36,497 nt of DNA from Allomyces arbusculus (GCA_027604705.1 JADHYV010000124.1:1-36497), one strand, 5' to 3'; counted from the stretch's first letter, positions 1 through 10,049 are shown. Numbers and translations: made by a program. Notes: a model not told the origin generated them from the sequence alone.

Positions 1-624
1 TCACTTGACGTTCGCATGGATTCGAATCGGGCTCATGGACTGCAGCCAGAAATAGATTTCGTTGGACGGGGATTTGCGGTCGCTCTTTCTTCTCACTGCT
101 CGCCAGGCACATTTCGTCCGATTTGTCAGCGCGCTCGTTCGAGCTGTTTGCTGTTCCATGCTCAACGTCAGGAGAACTCGCAATGGCCTCAACAATCGCT
201 GCTCCTCAACGTGCACGTCATCCTTCTATACGGCTTGAGTGATATCTGTGCGTCTGTAGCGTGTAGTTCGCAACTGGAATCTCATTTTCGAGCGCGTTTT
301 CTTTCATTTTTGGTTGACACGATCGAGGACGAAGAACGACGAGGCGTGGGGTTGCAGGAGTCGCTTGGTTTGGGCTTGTGGTCGGTCGCTTGTGCGAGAC
401 GCGTCAAACGAGGACTGAAGGCCGCGAGTTCGCCACTCAGGTACCGTGTCCCTCAAGCTAGCGAGCTCCACCGTGCCCAGGTGCGAATTTCTCCATCCGT
501 CGACCTCGACGAGCCCGCCCAACCACCCGCAATCGGGTGCTGCGTCTGCCCTGCCACCAATTGTGAAAGCGACGCCATCAATTGCCGTTTTTTCAGCACT
601 CGAACTTGATACAGCTCCAGCACC
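1..624. other. 5' flank of the transgelin gene, no gene recognised
   Basis: I see no supportable gene here. Short open frames exist on both strands but none has a recognisable motif or matches the codon usage of the neighbouring genes. The stretch just before position 625 ends in a good translation-start context (CACC before the ATG) and presumably holds the promoter and leader of the downstream gene. Confidence 0.4.
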
Positions 625-2002
625 ATGTCCGACGTACCCGTCTACGGCATCGACCGCGAAATCAAGGAAAAGCTTGAGGGCAAGCTCTCGGCCGACCAGG
701 TCTTTGAAGGTGGGGCCCATCCCGACCAACCGATCCGCAGCACGCGCTATCCACCAACTGATCCACGCGGTCGCATCGCGTCGCCATACGCAGTCCAGCA
801 ATGGATGGAGGCCGTGCTTGGTTGCGCGCTCCCCGACGGCGGCCTCACGCAGGCCAACCTCAAGGACGGCGCGATTCTCGTCGAACTGCTCAACAAGGCG
901 ACCGGGTCGAATGTCAAGGTGAACAAGTCGGCACTCGCGTTCAAGCAAATGGAGAACATTCACCAGTTCCTTGTTGGCGCCGAAAGGCTCGGGTGCCCCA
1001 AGTTTGAACTGTTCCAAACCATTGACTTGTTCGAGGACAAGAACTTCCCACAGGTCCGGCGTGGGTTTTGCGAACGTCGCTCCGGATGGAGAGTAGTGCT
1101 GACACGTCGGTCGCATGCGGGATGTAGGTTGTTCAAGCGCTCTACTCGTTTGCGCGGCACGCACACAAGGCCGGACACGCTGTGCCGGTGCTCGGGCCCA
1201 AACTGCACGACAGTCGGGTGCGTCACCACGCACATCTCGCTCGGACAGCCCTTGAGCCGGTGCTCACGTTTGTGTTCTGTATTTTCCACGCCTCCAGGCT
1301 GTCCAGTTCACCGAAGAGCAACTCAACGCCGGCCGCAACATGCCGACGCTGCAGTCGGGCGCGCTCACCGCGGTATGCTCCGCCTTTTTCTCGTCTACCG
1401 CCTCTTTCCTCCACGATTGACTTTTGCCGCACGACATCTGGCATTGGTCGTCTGCCCGTCCTCCTCCGCATAGAACACAGGCCCCTCGGCGCTCATGTCG
1501 GTCGGCATGCCGCGGCAAATCACGGACACGCGGATTGGCCACGCGGCCGACGTCGTCACTCTGCAATCGGGTGGGCTTGTCTTGGTATGCTTATTCGCAT
1601 CACTTCCGCGGTTGATCGACCGCGCACCGCAACTCACACCTTTTTCGCTTGCGATGCTAGAACCCGGGTCCGTCCGCGCTCATGTCGGTCGGGATGCCGC
1701 GCCAAATCACCGACGCGCGCATCGGCCAATCGGTTGCAGCCGATGTGGTCACGCTGCAGTCGGGCGGCCTGGTCGTGGTGCGCATTCTGTTCTCTCACAA
1801 TCGCTAGTCACGGCCACACATTGGCTTGATTGAACCTTGAACGATCTCTCTGACACGAGTTTGCTCGACATAGCACAACCCGTCCGGGTCGTCGCCGCTC
1901 ATGTCAGTGGGCATGCCACGCCAGATCGTGGATTCGCGACTGGCTAAGACGGGCTTGCCTGACGTGCCGGCGCAACTGACGAGCGGGCATATGACGAAGT
2001 AA
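625..2002 (+). CDS. Transgelin/calponin-family actin-binding protein (Scp1-like), 7 exons
   Basis: Reconstructed exons: 625-709, 794-1053, 1128-1217, 1298-1372, 1474-1584, 1661-1777 and 1874-2002, giving 288 aa. The start has a CACC ATG context and reads MSDVPVYGIDREIKEK, the usual transgelin opening. Residues about 30-150 form one calponin-homology domain (VQQWMEAVLG, LKDGAILVELLNK, LAFKQMENIHQFL, ELFQTIDLFEDKNF, VVQALYSFARHAHK). The tail carries three copies of a calponin-like repeat built on LMSVGMPRQI(T/V)D; fungal Scp1 normally has one. The family bundles F-actin in cortical patches and the cytokinetic ring. Four of the six introns lie in phase 0 around the repeat-coding exons, so exons 5 and 6 look like products of exon duplication. 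Intron branch motifs (CTGAC, CTGAT, CTCAC) precede the acceptors. The family call is secure. The exact 3' splice choice of intron 4 (1473) was made by reading phase. Confidence 0.85.
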
Positions 2003-3181
2003 TGAGAAGGGGCTGCGGGCTTGCGTTTCAGGGGATGCCTGGAAGAATTGAATTGACTTGGAAATGACGGTGTATGAACGTTGGCAGTCTCAGGTCTGGT
2101 TCTTGACAAGGTATTCGTGGGTGGACAAGACTGCATCAGCTTGACCAAAAAATGCATCAAGCTGCTCGCACATCGACGGCCGAGCATCCTTCGGCGAAGG
2201 CAAAATATGGCAAAACGATGAATCACGCAGGGGTAGCGCAGCTCACGGAGTACTGCTCGTTTAGAAAGCTGCCTTTCTTTGACGTCATCCCATCGGTGAG
2301 GAAATGGGAGCAACATGGGACGCTGGCAAATTGAATTGATGCATTGGTGAGTTGTACAAGTCAGCAACCGTATGTTGAGGCTCTTTGCTGAACAGGAACA
2401 TCGGAAGAGGAACAACGGCCTGTCCATAGCTAATGGACGGATGCCAAGCCATCATAAATCCAGCAGTTTTGAACAAGATGTTCTAAGAGTCCAAAAATTC
2501 CCCACAAACCGAAGCCTGTGGAAGGATTAAGGAGCAGTTTGCAATCAGCAATTCCCCTGGTCAGTCGAAACTTCACTCCACGGGGTCCGTCCTTGCACAA
2601 GGATGAAGAGCAAAAACGGGTTCGGGGGTGCACTGCTTTTATATCGTTTTGTGGCGCATTGGTCTGCCACGTCTGTCGTGGGCGTGTGATTGATCGACTT
2701 GGTGGGAACGTGGCTTGAATGCTAACCCTGTTGTGTATTTTTCCATGATTTGAGCAAAAGCAGGGCAGAAAAGAGTCCCTCAACGGCGTCGATATGCATG
2801 TTTCGCGCCGACTTGCTGAATAGTTACAAACAGGACGTTCTGCAACATGCTGGGTTCGTGGTCCAACGCTGTGTCGACGCTTCGCACGAGGTGTGAAGAA
2901 TGAAGGGTCAGGAAACGCAAGGATCACGGTCTATTTTTATCCAACTAAAACACAACGAAACTCGGCCAACAATGCAGCAACAACACGATTCGGCCGAAGG
3001 CCGCACAAGAAGTGGGGGCTCCAGGCAGCAGCGAGGCCAAACACCTTCCCCAACTACCACTGCCGCCGTCTGGAATCTGTACAAAAAGCGGGGCCGACAC
3101 GAGGACCGCACCGCAGACACACGGACAACACATATACGGACTACAACTCACGCTTGGCCGGTCACGCTTGGCCGGTCGCGC
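2003..3181. other. Convergent intergenic region, no gene recognised
   Basis: About 1.2 kb between the stop codons of the transgelin gene and the minus-strand RasGAP gene. Base composition is clearly more AT-rich than the flanking genes. The longest open frame (minus strand, about 2430-2927, 165 codons) has neither the codon bias of the neighbours nor a motif I recognise, so I do not call it. I see no convincing tRNA or repeat. The region presumably holds both 3' UTRs. Confidence 0.4.
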
Positions 3182-6073
3182 TCACTTGCGCAAAAAGTAC
3201 TTGTTGAGCAAGTGCACCAGGCGCGCGACATTGATGCGCAAGAAGGTCAAATCGAGCGTCAATTCCCCACCCTGCTGCTTTTCGAGCAAATCGTCGAGCC
3301 GCAAATCCATTTCGAGCAACGGTCGGTCGCGGCCCTTGTATTCGAGCGAGATCAAAAAGCAGCCGGGCGACGGACACATGATGCTCATGGAAATGTGCGG
3401 CCGCCTGGCCTCTGGGATACTCGACTCGGTGATGACGCCGTCGCGCTCGAGGAACGCGTACGAAAAGGCGCGCGACGTGGGCACGTGCTGCGACGCCGCG
3501 AGGACGGCCGACGAGATGACCGATGCCGACGCGCCGGGGGTCGCCGACAGGGCCAGGTCCGACATGACGGATGTGCCGAGCCCATAGGACATGCCCGCCC
3601 CACCAGCACCGTACGACATCCCCGCCCCGCCATAAGACGTGCCGTAAAACCCCGGGTACGTCGTGCCTGTAATCGCCGACGGCGACGGTGACGAGTTCGC
3701 GCGCGACCGATTCCCGCCCGACATAATCGACGGTGCCGGACTCGACGCATTCGTTGCTGGCGACTTGGCCCCCTCGGAACTGGCCTTTTTCTTCCCAAAC
3801 GAGGGTCCCGGGCTCTTGGCTGTCTTCATGCGCACATTGGCCAGGTAGGCCTTGTACGTCTCGAGCTGCGCGTTCAAGTACTCGTTGTGTTCGCCAATCG
3901 CGCGATACACGTCCTCGAGCGACTCGATTTCCTTGCTCAGCTTGTCGCGCAACGAACCAAGGTGCGCAAGTTCGGCAGCGATTTCGTCGGCGAGAATGCG
4001 GTACCCGTCGCGCCGCGACACGACGCCGAGCCGCTCAAGTTCGAGGACCATGGCGCGGGCGCGCGCGGCTTGTTGCACGACGCCGTCGTCGCTGCGCAGG
4101 GTCATACCCGCGTGTGTCACGGCCATAAGATCGAGTGCCGGTGCGGCGGGCGTCGGCGTGGATGTGCTGCTATTGCTCGCGGCATCGTCGTCATGGCCAT
4201 TCGCGGCGGTGGAAATATCGCCGTTGGCTCGTGGTGGAAGTGGTGGGACGGGTGGGATCGAAGACGGCCGTCCGCGGACACTTGGGGGTGGTGGCGCCGC
4301 GAGCGACGGCACGCGACGTAGTAGCTGCACGAATGCGGCCTTGGTCTCGAGGTAGAGCGCTTCGGACGCCGACACGTCGGTCGAGTTCTTGATGAGTTCG
4401 CTCGAGTCGGGCAAGTGTGTTTCCCACCGCGAGTAGAGCGTGAGCGTGTAAGTAGCGTTTTCAGCGCGCGGTAACGCTGCCGGTGCGGGCCCCAAGTCCT
4501 TGAGCAATGCAGCGAGATGCGACTCGGGCTGGCACACCGTGTCGCGGTGCTTGGCGAGCAGCGCGTGGGTGGCATACATTTCGTTGGCCGAGATATTGAT
4601 GCGCAGCTGGTCGCGCCGCGAGAGTGCCAGGTACTGGTTGAGCTCGAGCTCCTCGTAAAAATCGCCCACGTCTGCGAGCTTGAGCAAGAAACGCTGCACG
4701 CGGTCTTTGTTACGCTCCGACCAGGCATTGAGCGGGGCCATGTAGGCCTCCTTGGTCTGCGACGGCTTGTTGGCCACGTTCTGCAACATCTTGGCAATCA
4801 GCGTGAGCGTGCGTCGCGGGTTCGTCGACGGCGCCGAGGGCACGAGCATAAACCCTTGAGGCGTGACAATCGCCGGGTTGATATACCGCAACAGGAAAAA
4901 CCCGCCAACCAGCGAACACAGCTGCGTGTCGGTCGCCTCAGGGTACTTGCGCTTGGCGAGCCCTTTGATCTGCTTGCAGATCCAGCGAATACCATAGGGC
5001 ACGCGGTCAAGCGAGTCGACAATAGTCTTGAGGAAAGAGGTTGCGATTTCAAGCAGCATGCGCACGCGCGCCTGCACGAGCTGCTGCACCTGCGGGATTT
5101 GCGCAACTTGGTCGGCTGGTAAACTCGACGCCGTGGCCAAGGACCGAGAGTCTCCGGTCGACTCGAGAATCTGCTGGTAAACCTTGACCGGGTTGATTTC
5201 CAGGTTCAGATCCTTGTGCTTAATGAGTGACGCGATGCGCTCTGACAGCAGCGACTTCAAGTAGGCCTGCCCGGGGCCACGGCGCGTGTAGGTCGTGAGC
5301 ATGCGGGAGACGGGCGTGTTGGCGCGCATCAACGACCCGAAGTCAGTCGCATGATCAAACTGGTGCGCGAGCACCGTCTGGAACATGGTCAGGAGCAGGT
5401 ACTCTTCGCGGCGGTCATACTGCTTGCCGTAGACAGTGAACATGACCGTTTGCAAGAGAGCGTCCATTTGATCGAGCGTGCACACGCGGCACAGTGTGGC
5501 GAGGTAGCGCGGTTCCGTCTGCAGCAGGAAAAACAGGTTGCCGTAGAGCTGCAGTTTACGGTCGTCGAGTCGTGCGGGGCCCTGCGCGCTATCGTCGTCG
5601 TCGCCCTGAAGCACGTGCGCGAGATCCTTGGCGTCTTTGTCGTCCAGTTGCATGCGGTTTTGGATGAGCAGAGCGATACGCGAGTCGAGCAGCCGCACGT
5701 CGCGCTCAAGCACAAAGTTCTTCTTGGACTGCGTCGAAATGAGCTCCTTGAGCTGCGTGAGCCGTTTTTGAGCTGTTCAATGATTGTATCGCGTTGGGGT
5801 CAGTCTCAAAAATGAAGGACACGCGCTTCTCATCTCCACTAGCATCAAGAGCGCCATACCTTTAGCCAGCTCATCGTCGACAGCGAGTTCTTGCTCGGCT
5901 CTTGCCGCGAGAAAATGCGCGTAAGAGATGCGACGCGCGCCGTACGTTGCCGATGCGGGGAGAGCCGTTGCGAGTGCCGCCATCGAGTACGGTGCGGTCC
6001 CTTCCGTTGCGGCGCCGACCGCAGGGGGTGGCGACATGACCGGTCCTGCTGGTGCGCTCGTGGTCATGGCCAT
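3182..6073 (-). CDS. IQGAP-type Ras GTPase-activating protein (RasGAP + RasGAP C-terminal domain)
   Basis: Two exons, 6073-5860 and 5772-3182, joined in phase 1 across an 87-nt intron (donor GTATGG, CTGAC branch, CAG acceptor), give 934 aa. The start MAMTTSAPAG sits in an ideal CCACCATGG context. After a coiled-coil-like region, a RasGAP domain spans about residues 190-450. It includes LMRANTPVSRM, where Arg ~221 occupies the arginine-finger position, and the FLR-type block FFLLRYINPAIV. A RasGAP_C domain fills roughly residues 630-934, interrupted by a Gly/Ser/Tyr-rich low-complexity insert (SYGGAGMSYG type). There is no CH domain or IQ motif, so it resembles fission-yeast Gap1/Sar1 or Dictyostelium GapA more than true IQGAPs. 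Known role of the family: switching off Ras by stimulating GTP hydrolysis, or scaffolding Rac/Cdc42 at the cortex. The conserved Arg favours catalytic activity (inference). Confidence 0.88.
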
Positions 6074-6589
6074 GGTGGTCGTTGCCGCACGGAATGAGAG
6101 CGTGGTGGACGGTGCAAATAACGTCGAGCGAGACAAAGTCACAGCACAGCAGGCGAGTGTGCGTGCGTGCAAGGTGACAGTTAAGCAGAGGAACACGGCC
6201 GTGGCGAGTAGGTGCACGGGGGCGGCGAAGAGAACGCAGTGGTCGAGCTGGGCACGTTCCGAGTTGCTGGAATGGCAGGGTGGCAACCGATTTCTCCGGT
6301 CACGGTCGTGTTGATGGCCACGTTCGCTAGGCGTGAACGGCTCGTCGTTCGAGCAGGCCTTGCTGCTAACTTGTCGCGCGTCACCGCGTGTCCCGGCCGG
6401 CAAATATAGGCGGCAGCTATTTGAGCCGTTTGGAGCGCCTTGGAATGCTGGCAAAGCCGAGCCGGAAGGCCTTGGCAGCGCACTGGACAGGCACACGGGT
6501 GGACAAGCGAGAGTTGAATGGCGGGCTGCCTGCAAAGCTTTTCCTCGACGAGATGGCGCGCAATAAAAAGTGTTGGTCGCTGCTTGGTC

Positions 6590-6636
6590 TGGAGGATGGT
6601 GCTGAGGATGAGGATGGTGCTGAGGATGGTGCTCGA
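6590..6636. repeat. Short tandem repeat, GAGGATGGTGCT-type
   Basis: About three imperfect copies of a 12-nt unit (GAGGATGGTGCT, one copy extended by GAGGAT) lie side by side in non-coding DNA upstream of the RasGAP gene. It is a small minisatellite with no evident function. Confidence 0.6.
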
Positions 6637-6772
6637 CCTCTTCTGTTGCTGTTGGACCTGCCGACGAGCATGGAGGCAAAGCAGGGCAAAGGCAGGGCAA
6701 ATGGAAACTGTGGAGATATCACGCGAGTTTGGCTCATTCCACGAAACGAGAATTTCGCGAATTTCGTACGAA

Positions 6773-6832
6773 GGCGTCGTGGCACAAGGAAAGCACAGAG
6801 CAGAGGTCGTCGGATCGAAACCTACAGACGCT
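6773..6832 (+). other. tRNA-like sequence with A-box and B-box
   Basis: A 60-nt stretch shows several tRNA features: an A-box-like TGGCACAAGG at the right distance from the 5' end, a B-box-like GGATCGAAACC (one mismatch to GGTTCGANNCC), and ends that pair over six positions (GGCGTC with GACGCT, one G-U). The D-stem is reduced and the segment between D- and T-arms is only about 14 nt, too short for a normal anticodon arm and variable loop. I therefore read it as a decayed tRNA or the head of a tRNA-derived SINE, not a working tRNA. It lies next to a transposase fragment. Confidence 0.35.
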
Positions 6833-6840
6833 GTGACAAG

Positions 6841-6960
6841 GAACAAGAATTCCATGGGGTTCAGGTACGGAGAGTAGGCTGGCAAGGAGTTTGAAAAACA
6901 ATTTCTTTTTGCCCAGCTTCCTCGAGCTTCGACTCGCCCGGCATCGACCACATCCAGCCC
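6841..6960 (-). mobile_element. Fragment of a Tc1/mariner-IS630-type (DDE_3) transposase
   Basis: Read on the minus strand, 6885-6841 encodes LPAYSPYLNPMEFLF, a close match to the third catalytic block of DDE_3 transposases (LPPYSPDLNPIE). Just upstream, but in the next frame, 6935-6890 reads SKLEEAGQKEIVF, matching the segment that normally precedes it. So this is a relic of about 40 codons with at least one frameshift and no catalytic N-terminal part. I could not find terminal inverted repeats or other pieces of the element nearby. Confidence 0.45.
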
Positions 6961-7154
6961 GCTAGGTCCCGTTCAGCATCCGGTCTGCCGTGTGGCCCAT
7001 TTCCCCGCGCTGTGCGAGATTTTGGGTGGACGGCCATGCTTCGGTTAGAAACAGGAGTTCATTTTGAGCTGATGCTTTGAGTTTGAGTAGGATTCAATTA
7101 TTTCTGATTCGTCACTTCAAACTCAGGCCATTGAAATACGATCGGCCCTTCTTG

Positions 7155-8108
7155 TTACGATTCTGCCCGCCCTCGAGCAGCTTCGGCTCCAGATGCCTCA
7201 CCTTTGGGCCACAACACATTCCCGCTCTGGTCCGTCACCTTGCTGAAATACTTTGGCGCAATGAACCCATCCAACCCGGCCGACAAGATGACTCCGTTCG
7301 GCGACTCGTACCACGGCATCCCGTCGGTCATTGCCTTGGCCACATCAACAAACACGTGCACGTCGCACGCGCGTCGCATGCCCGAAATCACGCCCGAGTC
7401 GCCCGGCAGACCCTTGGCGCAATGGACGTGGTGCCGCGCCATGGGCCGCAAACCATCCACTTGGATTTTAGCCCACGCCGACCGGGACGTACCATGCACG
7501 ACGGTATCGGGTACGGTCGCGGGGGTGAGCGGTGTCAGGTCGAGGTCGGTCACGGACTTGAGCGAGTGGCCCTGGTTGGCCTTGATTTCCCACCTGCCAA
7601 TGAATGGGTCGTCATGCTCAGCCGGTGAGGCGTCAGCAGGTGGGACGGGACGACGGCGCAGTGTGAACCGCTTCTTGTCGTTGTTGTCGACGGCCGCCTG
7701 CACGTCGGCGAGCGTGTACTTCTTGAAGCGCGGGTGTGCGACCTACGATGTGGAGTCACGGAAAGGGGTCAGGACCAACTTCGCGGGCGTGATCAAATCG
7801 CGACGCGCAAAACGAACCAAGTGATCCACGAGCACCCATCCATCGGGCGAGATTGGAATGCCCATCTCGTCGGCCGCGTGCCGGAGCACGCGCGACAGCG
7901 CCTTGGACAGCTGCACGTCATGCGGTGTGCTGTCGACGCCGTCGCCGCGTGGTGCGCTAGACGGCCGACCACCGCCGCCTCGACCACCACGGCCACGGCC
8001 ACGGCCACGACCACGGCCTCGGCCGCGGCCGCCTTCTCCACCGTTTGCGCTGCCGGAATTCGCCGCCGGTGGTCGCGCAGAGGTGCCTTGAGCGGCTGGA
8101 GTCGACAT
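7155..8108 (-). CDS. TPT1: tRNA 2'-phosphotransferase (Tpt1/KptA)
   Basis: Exons 8108-7818 and 7742-7155, joined in phase 0 over a 75-nt intron (GTTCGT donor, CTGAC branch, TAG), give 292 aa. Tpt1 transfers the 2'-phosphate left at the tRNA splice junction to NAD+, the last step of fungal tRNA splicing. The first ~60 residues are Gly/Arg-rich (a run of RG dipeptides, then GGRGGGGR). The RNA-binding lobe follows: LSKALSRVLRHAADEMG with the Arg-His pair, DGWVLVDHLVAHPRF and NNDKKRF. The NAD-binding lobe follows: VVHGTSRSAW, SGMRRACDVHVFVDV, ESPNGVILSAG and IAPKYF. One oddity: the nearly invariant IRANQGHS is IKANQGHS here, so a lysine replaces an arginine known to be important in the yeast enzyme. 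The gene is divergent from RRP46, 475 bp away start to start. Confidence 0.92.
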
Positions 8109-8583
8109 GTTGGAATCGCGGTCCTGGATCGTGCTTGTCTGGTTGAAAGTTCACTTCGCGTCTTGGTGATCGTGTTGCAGCAAGCTGTTTTGAAGGGTGC
8201 TGATTTGAATGGGGGGAGGGGGCGGGGGGAAGGGGGGGGGCGGGCTTCAATCACTTATATTGCAGCCCGCTTCGGCGCAATCAACGACACGACATCGCCG
8301 CAAGGAAACGTTCTCATCTTTCCTGCTGACGACGAACACCTAGCTCGTCAAGGTCAGGTCATATCGCTTGCTCGAGCGGGCGTTGCGGGTGCAACTGTGA
8401 GTCGAAGCCGAAACTGTTGGGCGCAAGCCAGACAGCAACGTGCAACGTTGCGTGTCAACCAGCCAGGTGACAGCACGCGACCTCGAGACGCGTTTCTCCA
8501 CCGCACGAACACCCACCACCCTGTTTGCCCACGCAAACCCAGCACGAAACGACATCAACAAGGCCATCCAACCAGCCACAACC
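8109..8583. promoter_or_regulatory. Shared divergent promoter region of TPT1 and RRP46
   Basis: The two start codons face away from each other across 475 bp, so both promoters must lie here. The only striking element is the G-run tract at 8211-8243. No TATA box or named factor site is recognised. Confidence 0.5.
8211..8243 (+). other. G-quadruplex-type G-run tract
   Basis: The plus strand carries consecutive G-runs of 6, 5, 6, 9 and 3 separated by one or two bases (A, C, AA, C). This meets the usual four-tract G-quadruplex pattern with very short loops. It lies about 100 bp upstream of the TPT1 start. Such a homopurine tract may also be error-prone in sequencing. Confidence 0.6.
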
Positions 8584-9585
8584 ATGACGCGCGCCAACGG
8601 AAGGAGCAATGGGACGATGAGGCCGTTGCGGAGCGCCAAGGTCGGGACCACACCATCACCCAGAAAATGATCCAACTCAGACAAGATCCTCGCGACTGAC
8701 GACTAGCATCGCGTCGAGTAGGGCGTCCTGAACCGCGCCGACGGTTCCGGCCGATTTGCGCATGGTAAGCTATCCGTTGGACACCAAATTCTGGCAAATC
8801 GCGTCCCTGATCCCATTCCGCAATTCTTCCAGACAAGACGACCGTGCTGTGTGGCGTGTACGGCCCCGTCGAGGTCAAGCTCCGTGACGAGCAGCTTGAC
8901 AGGGCGACGCTCGAGGTCATCTTCAAGCAGAACATCGGCCTGACGTGTACGCCTCTCACGTCCGTGACTAGCAGCAATACACGACCACTCGACTCTCACT
9001 TATCCACCAATACCAGCGACCCGCGAAAAGTATCTCGAATCCTTTTTGAAGGAAACTCTCGAAGCCCTGATCATGACCAACCTGCACCCGAGGACGCTGA
9101 TCCAAATCACCTTCCAGACGCTGCAAAACGATGGCTCGGTACAACCTCCCCGCGCCCCCGTTTCGCACGAGTGAGCGCGCAGCGCTCATTCGACCCTTCT
9201 CCGCCGTGTAGCTCCTCTCGGCGGCATTCAACGCCGCGTGTATGGCGCTCATGAATGCTGGGATCCCGCTGCACTCGACGTTTGCGAGCGTGTCGCTGTG
9301 CGTTTTGCCCAGCGGCGACATTTTGCTCGACCCGACGGCCGACGAGGAAGAGCAGGCCGAGTCGCGGCACGTGTTTGTGTTCGACAGCCGGCGCGAGGGC
9401 GCGTACTGTGTGCACTCGGAAGGCCCGTTTTTGCAGGAAAAGGTGCGCGAGTTTGCCGCGGGTTTCAATCAGGGATGGATGGTCGCTGACGATATGATGG
9501 TCTGCTTTAGTTTGACAAGTGCTACGACTACGCAGCATTGTCGGCCAAGGTCATTTTGGATTATATGAAGGCGGCACGAGAATGA
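8584..9585 (+). CDS. RRP46: Exosome complex subunit Rrp46/EXOSC5 (RNase PH-like), 6 exons
   Basis: Exons 8584-8640, 8722-8764, 8833-8946, 9017-9138, 9212-9442 and 9511-9585 give 213 aa, the usual size for this family. Diagnostic stretches in order: MRPLRSAKGVLNRADGSGRF, TTVLCGVYGPVEVKLRDEQ, RATLEVIF, LEALIMTNLHPRTLIQI, LLSAAFNAACMALMNAGIPL, LPSGDILLDPTADEE and a C-terminal helix FDKCYDYAALSAKVI. Rrp46 is one of six RNase PH-fold subunits of the exosome ring, which guides RNA to the nuclease subunits in nucleus and cytoplasm; in eukaryotes it has lost catalysis. Intron 1 (donor GTCGGG) is weak but its phase and CTGAC branch fit. Intron 5 (9443-9510) is required to reach the family C-terminus. 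A second in-frame ATG (8614) would shorten the protein by 10 residues. Confidence 0.9.
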
Positions 9586-10049
9586 AAACAAGTTCAAGAA
9601 TCATTTTGAAGGCTGTTTCCGCTTTACCGGGTTGACGCGCAGCGTCGCGCTTCGTTCAGCCTGATGATATCCTCAACGATGGGATTGAGCTTGGCGTGGT
9701 TAGATGCGGGTGCAAAAGGGCAAAATGGCAAGGTTCTCAAGGTTCCGTGCTTGGAGAAGCTCGCAGACGACGGTCCTGGCAGGTTCAAATCCTGACGTCG
9801 CTCAATGTTTGCGTTCGGGATGATGAAGTGACTGTCTGTTAGTTCACAGAACTATTTTTTAAGTCCAGAGGCCGAGTTTGTGGGCCTGCAAGCCCGTTCC
9901 CGGTCACCAGAGACGGCATGCAAAACGACGCGTGGGGGCATAATCTGTAGGTTTCAGCAGATGCCATGGCGGCGCAAACTTGTCGGCCGGCGTCGTTTTG
10001 GAGCATTTACAGTCGGACTGCATGGAATATAAACGTGTACAATGAATGA
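9586..10049. other. Convergent intergenic region, nothing recognised
   Basis: Lies between the stop codons of RRP46 and the PAAT-like gene. It is relatively AT-rich and has no convincing open frame, tRNA or repeat. A short palindromic run near 9633-9650 (GACGCGCAGCGTCGCGC) is the only local feature. Confidence 0.4.

Larger units (their letters stand above)
6074..7154. other. Intergenic region with transposon and tRNA-like remnants
   Basis: Between the RasGAP start and the TPT1 stop. The half next to RasGAP is presumably its promoter and 5' UTR. The rest holds a short GAGGATGGTGCT repeat (6590-6636), a tRNA-like sequence (6773-6832) and a scrap of DDE transposase (6841-6960), listed separately. 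I find no intact gene. Confidence 0.5.

Noticed and set aside
304-1233. 309-codon minus-strand open frame across the transgelin gene
   Set aside because: Antisense shadow of GC-rich exons; it covers plus-strand introns and exons indiscriminately and has no domain.
2225-2300. Possible tRNA (GGGGTAGCGCAGCTC A-box-like)
   Set aside because: No B-box at the right distance, no acceptor-stem partner and no pairable D-stem.
2430-2927. 165-codon minus-strand open frame in the 2-3.2 kb spacer
   Set aside because: No motif, composition unlike the real genes in this window, and no splice extension improves it.
9443-9510. Reading RRP46 straight through to the stop near 9566 without the last intron
   Set aside because: The unspliced C-terminus (MMVCFSLTSATT...) is unlike the family; splicing 9443-9510 restores the conserved terminal helix in frame.
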